Assembly: GCA_018806985.1 (NCBI GenBank)
Contig: JADANN010000424.1
Span: forward strand, 492,501-556,500
Direction: 5' to 3'
DNA: 64,000 bases
DNA from: Angiostrongylus vasorum
Taxonomy: Eukaryota > Nematoda > Chromadorea > Rhabditida > Metastrongylidae
In this document: piece after piece, positions 1 to 13,097 of the stretch
How the letters are laid out: the number at the start of each line of letters is the position of its first letter
How positions within the stretch are numbered: position 1 is the first letter of the stretch
The notes under the pieces: model-generated
The model's database searches: none
What the model was told of the DNA's origin: nothing
The model's input: the letters and a program-made list of their open reading frames with translations, nothing else
Program-made: the position numbers and the translations under genes

Positions 1-339
1 GTAGCCCCGAGGAATTAATGATGGTCGTACATATGTGAAACAAATAAAGAGATGACTGAACGTATTGTTGTCTTGCACATCTACTTATACCGTTTCATCG
101 ATGTCAAGTCAGTGTTTCTACTTTCAGTAGCTCGGCACAAATTTGTCGAACCAGAACAGATGAGGGGTTTGGTTAGCCAAGTACTCGTAATCGAACTAAC
201 AACCAAATGTATTACAGGTCATCACTACCCACTACACTGCAAGCGTCCCACAAATACTACTTTGGACCGGTGATTCCTAACTTTCCCCTCCACTCAGCAT
301 CTATTGGAGGCGAATGCTAATAAGCATAACGGTGAAAAC

Positions 340-715
340 ATTTAGGTACTCAGTGATGCCGCCTAATAATACACACAGAATTCATGGTTCGACCACGACT
401 CCGAACAAACAAGCTTGCGATACCTGTTGGAGAAATCGGTGCAAGAGCTGTATGCCAAAAGCTGCCGTTCCATAAAGGCCATCGACGACCTATGGTGAAA
501 ACCTGGCCGTGGTGTAGCAGCGACCATAGGATTTCAGGTAGAATCGGTTCGACCAACAATATTCAACGGCATTCACCAAGAAGAAAAAGCATGTATGAGG
601 CCACCTCATAGAATAATCAGAGCACCTTGATGGATAAAAAACAACGAAGCTAACGAGCGATCTGGAATCCGCACAAGACATGTGAAAGCCGGTCATGTAA
701 ATAAATAAATAGGAT
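340..715 (+). repeat. SINE-B, degenerate
   Basis: Diverged: CAATATTCAACGGCATTCAC, TCTGGAATCCGCACAAGACA and an AAATAAATAAATAG tail remain. Confidence 0.5.
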
Positions 716-1109
716 AGAACATTGGTAAACAGGTTTTCCAACTGTTAGCCAGACAAAAAAAATTTTTGGTGCTATTAGAAAGTCCAGTCGTCAGCGAAGC
801 ATATTTCGTAAGGTGGGAACAATTTTCTTTAAAAAAGGCTTGGTTGTGAATTTGGCGCTATCGAGACCAGTTAGTTTGTTTATACAAAGCCTATTTCCAA
901 GCAATTCAGTTTAGTCAGCACTAGAAGAATAAACAAGCATCGTTTCCTTCCATATTTATAATCGACACGTAGACATCTACTACGTCGCCGAAATGTTCCA
1001 TTCAATCCTTATCACTGCTTCTGCTCTCATTCTTATAAACTCCGCTCTGGACATGGAGTGTATCTGCTGCATTGTGAGTTTTTCCGTCAGTTTTTGCTCA
1101 CAAACCATT

Positions 1110-1450
1110 TAGCAACAATGTGGGAGCGTTTAGAACGACAGCCGACCAAAGTTCCCATTCGTCCACTGTAGAAAAATTACTGCTAGACCCCATCCAGTAT
1201 GAGCTCCCTTCGATCCACAAGGGTTGGCGACCGCCTGCGCAGATGACTTGGAAACGCCCTAAAACGACTATCCCAGAATTCCAGGAAAATCGGCTTGACC
1301 AGCATTCCATTAAATTCATAAGGAAGGTGAAAATCCTCTAGGAGCAGCCGATCTCACACCTATATCCGAAGATCTTCGTGGATAACGGATGTTGGGAAAA
1401 GAATCAAATGCAAGGAGTGCTGGAATCCGCATAACATGTCATGCTGGGTT
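1110..1450 (+). repeat. SINE-B, 3' part
   Basis: GACCAGCATTCCATTAAATT, GTGAAAATCCTCTAGGAGCA, GATCTTCGTGGATAACGGAT and GTGCTGGAATCCGCATAACA match the body and 3' end; the head is unclear. Confidence 0.6.
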
Positions 1451-2339
1451 ATGGAAGGAAACATAAAACATAAAAGACATAATGCTACTTCATATCGGTT
1501 AAGCATACTTGCAATGGCAAGGCAATGAAGACAGTATGCACTATATTGGCGAAATTTGTTCCCTTCGTGGTGTTTATTGTTTATGACATTGAGCCGGTAA
1601 TGGAGCAGAGTGTCTTTTTTTCCGCTCAGAAGTCTGATATGGCACGGTTATGATACTTTGCGATGACATAACTCATCTCCAGAGATGTTTCCTGGATCAA
1701 GAAGCAACTGCAAAAACTTAATTCAGAGGTGTTGCAATTCCACGATGATTAGGCGAATGACAAAAGGACTCGCTGCACCTACAGCAGCATGTTTACCTAT
1801 AAAGAACGATTCACCATTTTTTACGTGTCTTCTGCATGACCGTCACAAATTGTATGGAACCCCTGGATTTCTTGCATTTCATTCGATTTTCTCGCATATT
1901 CCACGGTAGTCATTGGATTCACGGTTGGATTCGGCTGCAAATTGAGAACATTCTCTTCATTACAAATGCCGTTGAATTCTAGTCAAGTCGGTTCTCGGGT
2001 AGCCCTCGTTTTCGGATTAGAGAGAACGAGCTAGTTCTAGACAAGTACCAAATCTGGCACCAAACCCTGACGCGGGAGGGACTTCATTACCCCCAATGAG
2101 GGAGGGATTTGGAGAGTGCTGTGCGGGAGTCATGATCAGTGTGCTGGCCGCGTCCCTCTCCAACCTTTCAGGCTATATGAAGCACTGTTCGGTTCGACGA
2201 CTGCTGCACAGCACTTGCTAAGCTCGTGTATTCACTAGGGATTTTCTCAGAAGTGCTCACAATATCTCAAATTTAGTGGATCAACGAAATAGACAAACTT
2301 TATGGCTTCCCTAATCATCATTAAAGGTGACTAAATGCT

Positions 2340-2520
2340 TAATTGACCTAAACAATGACATGTAGCCGGATGATGTACCATGTCAGTGGTGCTATCCTCG
2401 CAGACACGTCTAGAACCACTTTTCCAACCCCAGAATGACAAAAAACTAGTTTAGCCCATGGGTCTATGTTGAACCAACAGCCATGTGCGTTGCAAGGCAC
2501 TCTAACCTCTGCGATATTTG
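2340..2520 (-). repeat. SINE-A, degenerate
   Basis: Keeps the body and core on the minus strand (GTCAGTGGTGCTATCCTCGC, AACCCCAGAATGA, GCCCATGGG) with many changes. Confidence 0.45.
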
Positions 2521-2689
2521 GACCCCATCTTTCACAGAAGTAGAAGCAAAAGCGCACACGGATTAAATCCTCATTCATTGAAGTTGCACTTTAGGTCTAC
2601 TCAGTAGGCTCCACCTACTCAAACAACACCAAGTATATCTCATTCTTTGTACTTTCCACTTGGGCGACATCAATCGTATGACTTGTATC

Positions 2690-2870
2690 ACCTGCCGTCC
2701 CATTGGTCTTCGAATGCCTCGAACGGGCGCCAGTAAATCGTCCATTTTTCCCTGTAGCGGGAGAGTAACTCAGTGGGTTCTGCTTGCTCTAAAGACTCGT
2801 TGAGCATCATACCTTTCTTCTAGGATTTCGTGAAGAGCTGTGACCATCGGGCCGATGGTCTCCTGCAGCG
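2690..2870 (-). mobile_element. RTE-type non-LTR retrotransposon 3' remnant
   Basis: On the minus strand it reads ...EERYDAQRVFRASRTHW, then TLSRYREKW, YWRPFEA and a stop. This is the C-terminal tail pattern of nematode RTE-like polyproteins (R..HW..LARDRDEW..YW). Only the 3' end is left. Confidence 0.45.
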
Positions 2871-4478
2871 CGTTTAACATCCCGAGGAATCCAGTGACTA
2901 ATGGAAATTAGTGATTGAAGGAAGTGTGAAATAATAAGACGAAATAGAAACGTCCAACACTCCCTCCAGTGATTCCAAAACTCAGGATTCAAGCTGGATT
3001 ATAAAGACAGCCATGGACTTTCTTAAAGTTGATTGATGCTGAGCTGTAAATGATACTGTGGCTGATGAGTGCTCCAAAGGGTCGAACTGCCATATTAGAA
3101 CAGGACGTTCTCCAGGATTCCCCCTCAGAATTGTGAAAGTTTTTGACCTTTCCATCCAGAATCGCTACTAGAATCGATATGCTTCATCAAAGTCCGTTAA
3201 TCTGCTTGGGATTACTTCATCTCCACAGTGAATTAGAATAAAGTGCACTACACTAATTATGCATCGCAGTGGTTATGAGATTGCCTGCAATGCCTTGGTC
3301 CTGTCCTGCTTTCTAGGCCAACGAATTCTTCACCTATTCCGGGTCGGCAAATTGTCACCAGGCATGAAGACAAAAAACACTGACTACATGAGTGGAATGC
3401 TGCAACTCGTAACTGATTGGTTATACATTACCATTTTGTTTAATATTAAATAGACCCCGATGTGAATTTTTTCGGACTTTCTCTTGTGTCCAAATTTCCC
3501 GTTGAAGACGGCAACGATGATCTTATAGAAGATGTTATCTTCTCATAGCACTTTTCTAGCTCCATATAGGTTTCCATCTCGTCTTATAACCTTATAGCGG
3601 AGACCTAGATAATTAGCAAAACCGATATTGGTCTATATCTTTTCAACAGTGGAGCTCTCATTCGACTCACCACTAATGCCGTTAATGAACAAGTAACACG
3701 AGTGAGCGTGAGCATCAGCACAGCACTCTATTCGTTCTCTGAGACGTCGGATGGACTCCATTCGTACGAGGGACACGACGAGGACTACATAATCGCTAAC
3801 GTACATGCGGCGGTGCTCCGTTGCATCAACTCAGTGCCTTCATCCTGAACACTAATCTAGAAGTGTGTAGGGCTTAGTTTGCTCGGGGCATGCGATAAAA
3901 CCAGCGGCAACATGTGTATTGCATGACACCTCTAATTAATGTGCCATATGCGCCACCAAATTTAGTAATTCAAATAATACCTATAATAATACTCACCCAT
4001 TAAAGTATCGTCTGTGTCACTTAAAGCCTTATTAATCACTTAACAACTCAAGCGGAAACCAGTGAAATCCTTATTCGTTCTTGTTACGAATTGAAGTTTC
4101 TCAACTGAATCCTGTTCTCACGCGATACCCCCAAAAGCACCATACTATTAATGTAAGGACCGTTTATTTTCCGTGTCTTACTAAGATGGTAGCTACGGGT
4201 AGTCCGGCGCTCCTTGCGAGATTTGCTCTTAGTCAGACATCCGAGTGGAAATGTCGACTCCTCATCTTTAGAAAGCCATGCTGGGTAGATGAAGCAACTT
4301 GTGCACAGCCCATGTCAACACTCTAGAACAACTTTAGCGCAATATGAGACGGTAAACTTTGGGTGGTGTGGACAAGATACGAAAACCGACGATTTTTTGT
4401 GTTAGTATTAGTCTTATCTGTTGTTATTTAAGAACAGCAATTCACTATTACTGGTGATTCTCATGTGATATGTAACAG

Positions 4479-4757
4479 GTGTTGTTGTGTACTATATTTA
4501 TTAAGAACGTGGTGAAAAACGCTAGGCAGCACTTTGGCGAACATATCTCCAACACGACAGATTTGCAATTCGCCCAGTACTTCATCAGAGAATGCCGTCA
4601 GCATCGGCAGAACCCATCTCTACTATCCACAGTCTGCGAAGAAATGCTCCAGAATCATCCGCTCGTCCTCTTCGATGATCTCCGCAGCCACATCACCGCT
4701 CTACAGACATGTGTAGACTGCAATTTTTGTCTTGAAAATTCCACAATACCTACCTGA
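4479..4757 (+). CDS. Unrecognised 92-codon ORF, possible exon
   Basis: The open frame has higher GC than its flanks and protein-like, helical content (VVKNARQHFGEHISNTTDLQ, IRECRQHRQNPSLLSTVCEE, LFDDLRSHITALQTC). A CAG|G acceptor-like site lies just upstream (4,479) and a possible donor T|GTGTAG near 4,711. No family recognised and no linked exon found. It could be a real exon, a decayed gene or chance. Confidence 0.25.
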   Translation: MLLCTIFIKNVVKNARQHFGEHISNTTDLQFAQYFIRECRQHRQNPSLLSTVCEEMLQNHPLVLFDDLRSHITALQTCVDCNFCLENSTIPT

Positions 4758-5165
4758 CTTATGCCATCACCGCCTTGCAAATCCTTTTTGTTTTTTGAAC
4801 TGTCCTCATTACCTTTGAGTTTTCTTCATGGCTTTGCTATCTGTGTACAAGTCAAATGCAATGCTACACAACCACCAAGCACTTTGGTCCGATTGTAAAA
4901 TTCTTCTTGTTTTGTTTGATTGATCGTTGTGGAAAAATTAAAGCTTCTTTTATAGTGAAAAAGGGTTCTTCTTTTTCTTGTCCCCCAATTTTCAAAGTCA
5001 ACATTGCAGTGTTTGGAAAGGAACTAGATTGGCACTTGCTCAAGTGACTTCACATGAGGACGGCCTCCTTACCTCTTTGGATTAACCACTAATTCTTCCC
5101 CTTGAGTAGAACTGTTCCTCCTGTGATTGAAATAATAGGTCAACTTATGGCATATAAATGTATGT

Positions 5166-5442
5166 AAAGGATAAAAAGGGTAAAGCTCTCGGCGTTGATC
5201 AATCCCTGAGCGATTCGCCATGCATTAGACTTCATTAAGCATGGCTGGAAGTGATTGAATGCATGTCTGGCCTTTACAATGACTCGCGGTGGCCTACCGA
5301 TGTATCAAGCCAGTGCTGCTATCCTCCCAAACAAGTCTCGTAACAATTTGCCGACCCCGGATGGATGGAAGGCTTGATAGCCCATGGGCGTGGGGATTGA
5401 TTCTATTGAGGGGCGTCCGCGAAAACTGCGCCACACGCGTCC
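5166..5442 (-). repeat. SINE-A
   Basis: Near full length; tail AAGGATAAAAAGGGTAAAGC at the left, head CTGCGCCACACGCGTCC at the right. Confidence 0.85.
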
Positions 5443-5734
5443 TACATCCATGTACACAATTATAATTTGTACTTATATATTTGCTAGTTAATAGTTACAG
5501 ACCACCATCACAGATAAAATCCCGTTGCTAAAAAATTATCCGCCGATTTATCTTTGTTCTTTATTATCAAATGTTTTATGTTCTAGAGAGGGATTCTAAG
5601 GCAGAAGTCTAAAATAGAGCTGTGTAACAAGCTCCAATGCACCTAACATCATCCATTGAATTGAAGAAATAGGGCAGCGAGCAATACGACTAAAAACGCT
5701 GACTGACTGTTTGGCCTTTTAGTAATGAGTAGGT

Positions 5735-6105
5735 AAAGTCAGAGGAATAGCACAGTGGTAGTGATGTCCTTCATTAGAGATGGTACTAGTTCGATTCCGC
5801 CCGGGCCAACCAAGCCTCATCCCTCTGAGGTCGGAAAATTGGTACCAAGACATGTCTAGGAAAAACCAGTCTATGCAATCGAATTGGAACGCTCCAGCCC
5901 CTGCTCTCTCAGGGCTCCAGGGAGAATGGTCGAGCAGCATTCTACGACATTCAAGATGAAATGAAAATCCTCAAGCAGCAACCAAAGCCACACGTAAAAG
6001 TTGGAAGACCTTCGTGGATGACGGATGCGAGGAAACGAATCGAATGTGAGAAGTGCTGGGATCCGCACAGTGGACGTGAAGACGGATCGTACAAAATAAA
6101 ATTTT
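5735..6105 (+). repeat. SINE-B (reference copy)
   Basis: tRNA-like head (A box ATAGCACAGTGGTAGTGATG, B box AGTTCGATTCCGCC). The core is shared with SINE-A (CAAGCCTCATCCCTC, GGTCGGAAAATTGGTACCA). The body is CATTCTACGACATTCAAGAT, GAAAATCCTCAAGCAGCA and CTTCGTGGATGACGGATGCG, and the 3' end is GTGCTGGGATCCGCACAGT, then GTGAAGACGG and an AAATAAA-type tail. Confidence 0.8.
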
Positions 6106-6324
6106 AAAAAAATGAAAAAAAGTCGAAAGTTAGCAGTAAAAAAAGACATCCGATGAAAAACCGATTATAGCAACTTGTGTCACAAAATTAGCAGGCGTTT
6201 ATCCATCTGTCCGGAAAATGTGAAAAGTTTGAAAAAATCTTAACATCGACTGGATCGCTATAATTGTAGAATCGTCCGCATTCAACTTATTTACAGATTC
6301 ATATAGTTTCATCATCAACTTAGT

Positions 6325-6440
6325 GGTGGACAGCGGTGAGAGTTAATGATGCCGTCGATCGAGAAGCAAAGGTGCTAGTTCGATCCCCGTCCCAATGCTC
6401 TCTACCAGTCCACGTTGGAATGCCTAAGCCTGGTTGAAAA
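6325..6440 (+). repeat. SINE-B, head fragment
   Basis: Only the tRNA-like head remains: GGACAGCGGTGAGAGTTAAT, then GTGCTAGTTCGATCCCCGTC. Confidence 0.45.
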
Positions 6441-6794
6441 TGAAAATCAGTGGAGTATTCCAAGTGCTCGTCGTGTTCTTCCTTGCCTCTTTTTAAATAT
6501 TCTTACTTAGCAGCGCTACCGTAAAGGACTTCGCAACCAAATAACCAGCAACTATGGGAAACGCTCAAAACACGGCGCCCGACACTCGCGAGTGGACGGC
6601 AGCCGCGCGGGACGACGCCTAATTCCATGTCGGCTGCAGAAACGGTGCAATTCGGACGAGATTAAAACAGCGAAAAAGAAAAATACCGGTTTTTCGACAA
6701 TATAAACACCTTATAGCACTAGTGGTTACTGATCAGCAACAATGGTTACTGAACAGGATTTCCTTCATCGATCAATACGTATGTATATATATGC

Positions 6795-6799
6795 GTATG

Positions 6800-6832
<33 letters not shown>
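6795..6832. repeat. (TA)n microsatellite
   Basis: Alternating TA tract, slightly interrupted. Confidence 0.9.
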
Positions 6833-6984
6833 TACTATTTGCAGTGTTTTGCTATATTTCACCACTCAACCAGACTGCTGTTAATATTGAGAAGGACTCC
6901 GTAACTTGTGCTGAAAATTATCCTTCAATTCGAAATCAAAGAAGAGTGTATCACATGACCGGTCATCAAATCTACTGTGCAAAT

Positions 6985-7240
6985 TTCAGCACTTCTTGCA
7001 CTCGATTCATTTTCCTCGCGTTCATCGTCCACAGTGGTCTTCCAACACTTCGTGTGCTGTTTCGAATGCTGCTTGAACGTCGTGGAATGCTGGTCGACTC
7101 AATTCTCCGTGCAATCTCGGCGATAGCCAGGCTTGGGCGTTCCTACGTGGATTGGAGGGGAGTTTTGGGACGAGGATCGAACTAGCGCCTTTGCTTCCTG
7201 ATCAACGGCACCATTAACCCTCACCACTACCCACCCCTTT
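6985..7240 (-). repeat. SINE-B
   Basis: Reverse complement copy: CAGCACTTCTTGCACTCGAT, GGAATGCTGGTCGACTCAAT, GAGGATCGAACTAGCGCC. The core is deleted. Confidence 0.65.
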
Positions 7241-7701
7241 TTGTCTTCATAAGTAGAAAGACATTCGAAGTGAAAAACAGTGAATTACTGGTTAAAAATT
7301 GAATTTAGTATGCTATTAATAATGGATGATGCTGATTTCCCCTAAGCGAAATTGAGTAGGTGGAGAGTTAGCAGATTTCTAGAAATTGTTCCAACGGTCC
7401 AAAAGTTTACATGATACTATTCACATAGGTCCTAGTCTGAAGTCGTTTATCGTTTTGTGTCAATTTTATTACTCAAAAAATTAAACTTTTTTGGCCTTGA
7501 ATCAGGTCAATGAGTGAATAATGAACAAGTATTTCCGAGATTAAAACATTAATCTGTCTTGAGACAGGAAATACTAGACAGCTAAAGCGGAGGGATTACT
7601 GAAGTCCTAATCCGGCTTGTGCAATCCATTCGATAACAACACATAGATTCGAAACCCTGTTTGCAAACCTCCATTTTCCCTGAGAAAGCTATGCATGACA
7701 G

Positions 7702-7929
7702 ATGGATTATTGGCACCTGTGGACACAACTTGGGACTGCCCAAGCAGGCCAACCACCTGGAGCTGAAAATGAGGCAGCAGAAGCACAACAGAACCGGAGT
7801 GGTATGAAGGTGTCTGAAGAGCAAAAAAAAGGACTTCTTATTCTCTTGAAGAAAGCAGTGGTAGTGGGCCTAAAACATGGAGGTGATTTGTGGAAAGTTA
7901 CAACGCGATATCAAGTCATTAACACTTAA
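7702..7929 (+). CDS. Unrecognised 75-codon ORF, possible exon
   Basis: ATG right after an acceptor-like GACAG. The frame reads AGQPPGAENEAAEAQQNRSG, then VSEEQKKGLLILLKKAVVVG. Composition is protein-like, but no partner exon and no family were recognised; a minus-strand SINE-A begins 31 bases after the stop. Confidence 0.2.
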   Translation: MDYWHLWTQLGTAQAGQPPGAENEAAEAQQNRSGMKVSEEQKKGLLILLKKAVVVGLKHGGDLWKVTTRYQVINT

Positions 7930-7959
7930 TGTACGTAAAAGCTACAAAACCTGTGGTAA

Positions 7960-8245
7960 AAGGATAAAGGCCAAAGCTCTGGGCGCTGACCGATCCCGAA
8001 GGGATGCGCCATGCATTCGACTTCATTAAGCATCGTTGGAGGTGATTAAATGCGTATGCATCTGGGCTTTACAATGACTCGCGTTCGCCTATCGATGCAT
8101 CGAGTCAGTGCTGCTATCCTCCCAGATAAGTCTGACATCAATTTGCCGACCCCGGAGGGATGGAGAGCTTGGTGAGCCTGGTACGCAGGGATCGATTCTA
8201 TGAGTATTGCAGGACGCTTCCGACCACTGCGCTAGACACGCCCCC
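7960..8245 (-). repeat. SINE-A
   Basis: Full length; tail AAAGGATAAAGGCCAAAGCT, head CCACTGCGCTAGACACGC. Confidence 0.85.
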
Positions 8246-8994
8246 TAAAACAAACCCGAGGTAGTTCCGTAAAATGCATGTAAAGGGTGTTAATTCTATG
8301 CAGGATGTGAAAGTTTTATTTATCTTCGAATCGTAAACTGCAGATCGTAAAATAAACGTTCTTGAGCACAGTGTCCAAAAACCAGTAGAAGGTTGTACTG
8401 ATAAGTCTTGGTAATTGCTTCGAAAGAAAAACTGTGCTGAACCCCACTGATGAGTTCCTGCTCTTTGAACACCGAACCACTCAGAAGAAGTCTGTTCACT
8501 GACTAGCCACCTCATCATAGAGAAAAGCTGTCCCTCAGTTTCGAAGTTCAGCGCTCAAGGAGAGGGAGGTATTTCTGCGTCCTCGAGGGGCAACAGTTTC
8601 TAGCGATAGCCTCTCATCACAAAATAATCTCGCGCAAAAAGAGGTTTCATACAGAGTGCTAAGTGAAGAGGCAAGAATTTCACGGAACACTTCTCATGTT
8701 TGTGGATGAGATTTAAAAAATTTGCTGTAAAAAAGCTTCGTGTAATACAATATACCACCGGAATAAAATGCATTGACTTCAATGCACTTCGGTCACGTCC
8801 CACTCTTCTCCCCCGTATGCATTTCATACAATGGATTTCGATTGTTTTTGTGTTAACATGTTTTTTCTGAGAACAGATGTAAGCAATCGATATTCGCAAT
8901 GCTTGTAAGTGCTAAAGCAACGAAGGAAACAAAACCACCCCATTTTATCTATGAAGAATATTTACTAATTTTTCTATTATCCCGTGACTAGACT

Positions 8995-9355
8995 TTGCAT
9001 GTATCACACTGTGCGGATTTTCGCACTTCTCATATTAGATTCGTTTCCTCCCATCCACTACCCACGAAAGAAAATTCACCGAATTTTTTCCCCGCATACA
9101 TTCGGCTGCCACTTGAGGATTTCTTCGTCTTAGTCACGAATACTGAATGGCGGTCTAGTCGATTCTTCCTGAAATCCTGAAATGGCCGTGCTCGGGTATC
9201 CCTAAGTAGATTAGAGTGAATTTTCCTGACCCAGGTAAGTCCGATACCAACTTCCCGACCCCTAAGGGATGAAGGTCCCGGGTACGGTCGAGTCAATGCG
9301 TGGGTTAGTTGGAACGGCCGGCCAATGTACAGGATCACTACCGCTGCGCTACCCG
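8995..9355 (-). repeat. SINE-B
   Basis: Reverse complement; 3' part (GTGCGGATTTTCGCACTTCT) at the left, core ACCAACTTCCCGACCCCTAA and a decayed head at the right. Confidence 0.65.
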
Positions 9356-10003
9356 CTCCCTCTAAGAAGGGTAGTTCCAATATAACCAGCTATTTAATTT
9401 TGCTGGATCACTTCCAGCGTCGTATGTTGTCTCTTTGTAGGCTGCTCGTTACCATTGTCACCACAAATTTGTAGTTTTGCTAACGACTATTGGGGAGTTC
9501 CACTGCGTTTCAAGTGCTAAAACCCTCAAGCCTCTACAATAAAAACGTTCGCAAAAGATCTTAAGAAATCAGCATTCACGAACCAAAATATGAACCTAGC
9601 GCTCAAATATGAGAGCGAATCCATGATATTCTTCATTCACCCGTCTTCAGGGTACATCTTGTCAGGGGTTGCTTATAGGGGCTGGTCTCGGTAGATAAAG
9701 CAACATCCAGGAATGATGTCCAAGCGGAGACCGCTCGCCCCAGATATCGAACTTGATGTCAACGGTGGACGATGACCAACCGAGACAGCTGGCACTCTCA
9801 CCTCCAGACCTCTTTGCTTACTATCAGAGCGCAGCTCATCTCATTTACTTTAATAGGGACGTCTTTTCTGTAAAGCCACTTCAATGAGAGAAAACAGACA
9901 CATTGGTAGTTCTTCACATATCCTCTCCACGTAGATCATACCAACTTAGTGATGTATTCGTCCAAATACAGTACTTAATAGGGCTACACGCTTACTGGGA
10001 TAC

Positions 10004-10325
10004 TTGAATGGCCCGTCCACACTGGTTGTGCGGGCTCCAGCATAGCTTTCATTCTTTAGGAGTTTTGTTGGCTCTAGCCTTTGTGGTTTCCTGGAGTCCC
10101 GAGGTCAGCCTGGCCAAAGTCTGTCCCAGGTCGTCACCACCACAGGCAGTGGCCGCCCTTGTGGATCACAGGGAGATTTGCCATCATGCGACTAGTTTGG
10201 TACCAAGACGGCGGTGGATCATGGTATTGCTTTACTCTTGGCTAGGCTTCCTAATGGAAATGCCGAATTCCTTCTCGGCTTGGAAGGCCTAACTGGGGGG
10301 AATGAATCCCTCCACTGTAGATCGC
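10004..10325 (-). repeat. Family D
   Basis: Reverse complement: GAATGGCCCGTCCACACTGG, GGTTTCCTGGAGTCCCGAGG, CTAATGGAAATGCCGAATTC. Confidence 0.75.
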
Positions 10326-11623
10326 AGAATAGGGTTACATAGTGAGAAGAAAAAGTTAGGTGAAAATAAAGTGCACATATGGCAATGCATCGGTTAGATT
10401 TTGAGTTCGGTAAGAGATGTGACATACAAATTTCAGGAATACTTTACTTGTAATAAAAGGAACACATCGTCGACAAGTGCTGATGGTCCCGAAGCGTTGG
10501 CCTATCGAATTGGCGACGAATCAACAAAGCCGAACCGTCCCGCCTTCTACATTTTGAAGGTCCTCACAGTTGTTTCTTTTGGCCATTACTTGTTTGCTGT
10601 TGTTTTTTCTTATCAGTACTCCATTTTGAAGAAGTATGACGTCATCTCCCACAGCTTTATCCGTTACACCTAGAGCTTTGTAGTTTGTCATGTGCTTTCC
10701 TTCCTGTTCTGAAGAAAATTCGTGATTCCGTATGTTTTCTAACATTCAGACATGAATCCAGACGTCAAAGTGTGCTGTTTCTTTTCTTGCCAGTACTGCT
10801 AACAGGTGCACGCCACATTCAGTGGTACTGAAGTACAGAAAAGGCGTGTTCTTCATAGTTCCACTCAGCTACTTTTATCCCTTGTTCGTTGAACAAGTAC
10901 GGTGAAAAGCTTTTGTTCAAGTGCTCTGTCGTTTCCCATCTAATGATCATGTGTTAAAAGTTCTCTGCTAGTAGTACTGACACGTCTTACAGTACTTAAG
11001 GGCTTTGTCGAAATTTTAAAGCTCTCCAGCAGTAACAAGAGCTCTCATGAGTCCAGTGGATTTTTTCAAAAAGTTTGGAGTTGGAAAGTTTAGTGAAACA
11101 GTATGATTTCGGTTGTTCGGATTTCTGAAATCTGATGGTCGTCGTGATCACCCAATGTTCGAATGGTCATCGCCGTCCTCTGGAGTTTGTATTCTGATTT
11201 TACTTTGTGTGGGCGTTTTTTTTATTCCATTTTTTTCTTAATTTTTCAGGAACACGTAGTTGTTTTCCCTCTTGAGCTCCTAATTTAATCGCTAAATTCG
11301 ATTTTAAAAGTCCCATACTTTACTTTCCATTTCTTATGCATAGTTTTTCCTGGGTTAGTTTATTTGTCACTACCAGTTGGCAACCTGGAATACGATCTAG
11401 TTCTTTCCTACCGTCTTCGGTATTCTATTTCCTGTATCTGTTGGCTCACAGAGACTTTTGTTCCAAGTTGTGGTAGAGCTGGATTCCTGATGGTGTCTAA
11501 TTTTTTCCCTGTATGTGTTGCTTTATGGACTTAGGTGTACTCATTCCAGTTCATTAGAGGTTCCATTTATGTCTTTTGGGACAAAGAAGCTCATGCACTT
11601 CCCCTTTCTCATAGTGAAAAAAA

Positions 11624-11842
11624 AGGTAAAAACCCTCGGCGCTGATCTATCCGTGAGGGATGTGCCATGTATTCGACTTAATTCGTCACCGATATATCGA
11701 GTCAGTGCTGCTATCCTCACAGACAAGTCTGGTGCCAATCTCCCGATCCCGGAGGGATTGAAGGCTTGGTGGGCTTGGGCACGGGGGATCGATCCCTTGT
11801 GTATTACAGGGCGCCTCTGGCCACTGCGCCACACGCTCCTCT
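11624..11842 (-). repeat. SINE-A with internal deletion
   Basis: Both ends are present, but about 60 bases between the CATTCGAC-type block and the GATATATCGAGTCAGTGC block are missing. Confidence 0.8.
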
Positions 11843-13097
11843 TTCTTATAGGGAGATAAATCTCTACCCACGCAGAGGTTTCCGGTGATGATTCAATAAG
11901 TTCCTGAGTCAACCACGATAAGAACAAGAATCAGTTTTTCTTCAAAAACAACATCGATCTTCAATAGGCCGTCTCTCGATCATCGCTTAAGCCATAATAC
12001 TGACTCTTTTCCGTAGAACACAGTTCATTGCACTGTTGTTTCTTCGATTTTTACGGCTTTGTTCGCTATTTGCGAAAAGTAGAATTCATATCTTCCACGA
12101 CTTTGTTGGCGCATCGCTTCGCATAAAGAGACATGACAACAAAGTCAGTCGATAAAACCACTGAGGGTTTTCACCTTTTCATGTTGATCCCCTTTTATAG
12201 TAGCAGACCTCTGGCAAATGCCATATTTTGGGAAGCTTCGTGTCGTCGAAATGTGTCGTACTGCGGGCATACGAACCCCTTGTCTCAGTAGATCCGTGGC
12301 TTTCGTTTGGACGTATTTTTCTATTCCATCGTATTTTTCATGAAGTCATACTCATTTTGTCCCTTAACAGATTCGAGACGATGCTGGTTTTTCCCTAACT
12401 GCCAATTATTTCTCAACAGCTGGAGTGCTTGAGGGCTTGAGTTGACAGGCGTATGGAGTAAGCAAAGGAGTTGACAGTCTTTTAGGGAAAGACCTACTCT
12501 ATCGAGCATACATAGTTTTTCTAGCATGTTATGTCCTAGAATTTTGATCATCATGAAATTTTAAAGTTCCAAACTTTCAAAAAAATAGGACATCGAAGAA
12601 TGATTAGGAGATGTCACTGCGTTCTGTTGGAGAGCATCTCATGAATTCAGGGAGCTTTGTTTTTTCGAGAAAGGGGAAAAACTTCACATTCTTTGTTCCA
12701 GAATATCCACATTTCATGGTAGAGTAATTAAGGTTATAACTTCTTGGCAAACAACGTCAGTTTTTTTGACATTTCTTCTTTCCCAGAATGTTTGGTTAGA
12801 AAATGAACGACAAAGTTGTAGAGTCATATGTGACTCAGCCGACCACAGTGTCACAAGACAAGGCGTTTTTTTCTTCATGAAGGATCCAGGATAAGTTAGA
12901 TGATGTCGACTTCATATATGGCTACGGCGAAACGTATTCTCCATTGTGAAGCTGAGAATCTGTCTGTTAAGTTCAGTTTCTGTTCGTTACATATTTCATG
13001 GTTTTCTTTTTATATCGTCTTTTACAAAGGAAGTGGTCCGAATTCACTTAGAGAAGTAAAGGTTTATTGGATTTAGTTTTTTGAATCTATTAGATGA

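Larger units (their letters stand above)
1..5165. other. Intergenic region with repeat fragments
   Basis: Apart from two SINE-B remnants, one degenerate SINE-A, an RTE 3' fragment (2.7 kb) and the ORF at 4.5 kb, I see no gene. Stretches 1,460-2,330 and 2,900-4,070 contain only short frames; a minus-strand patch at 3,690-3,830 is GC-richer but unreadable. Confidence 0.5.
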
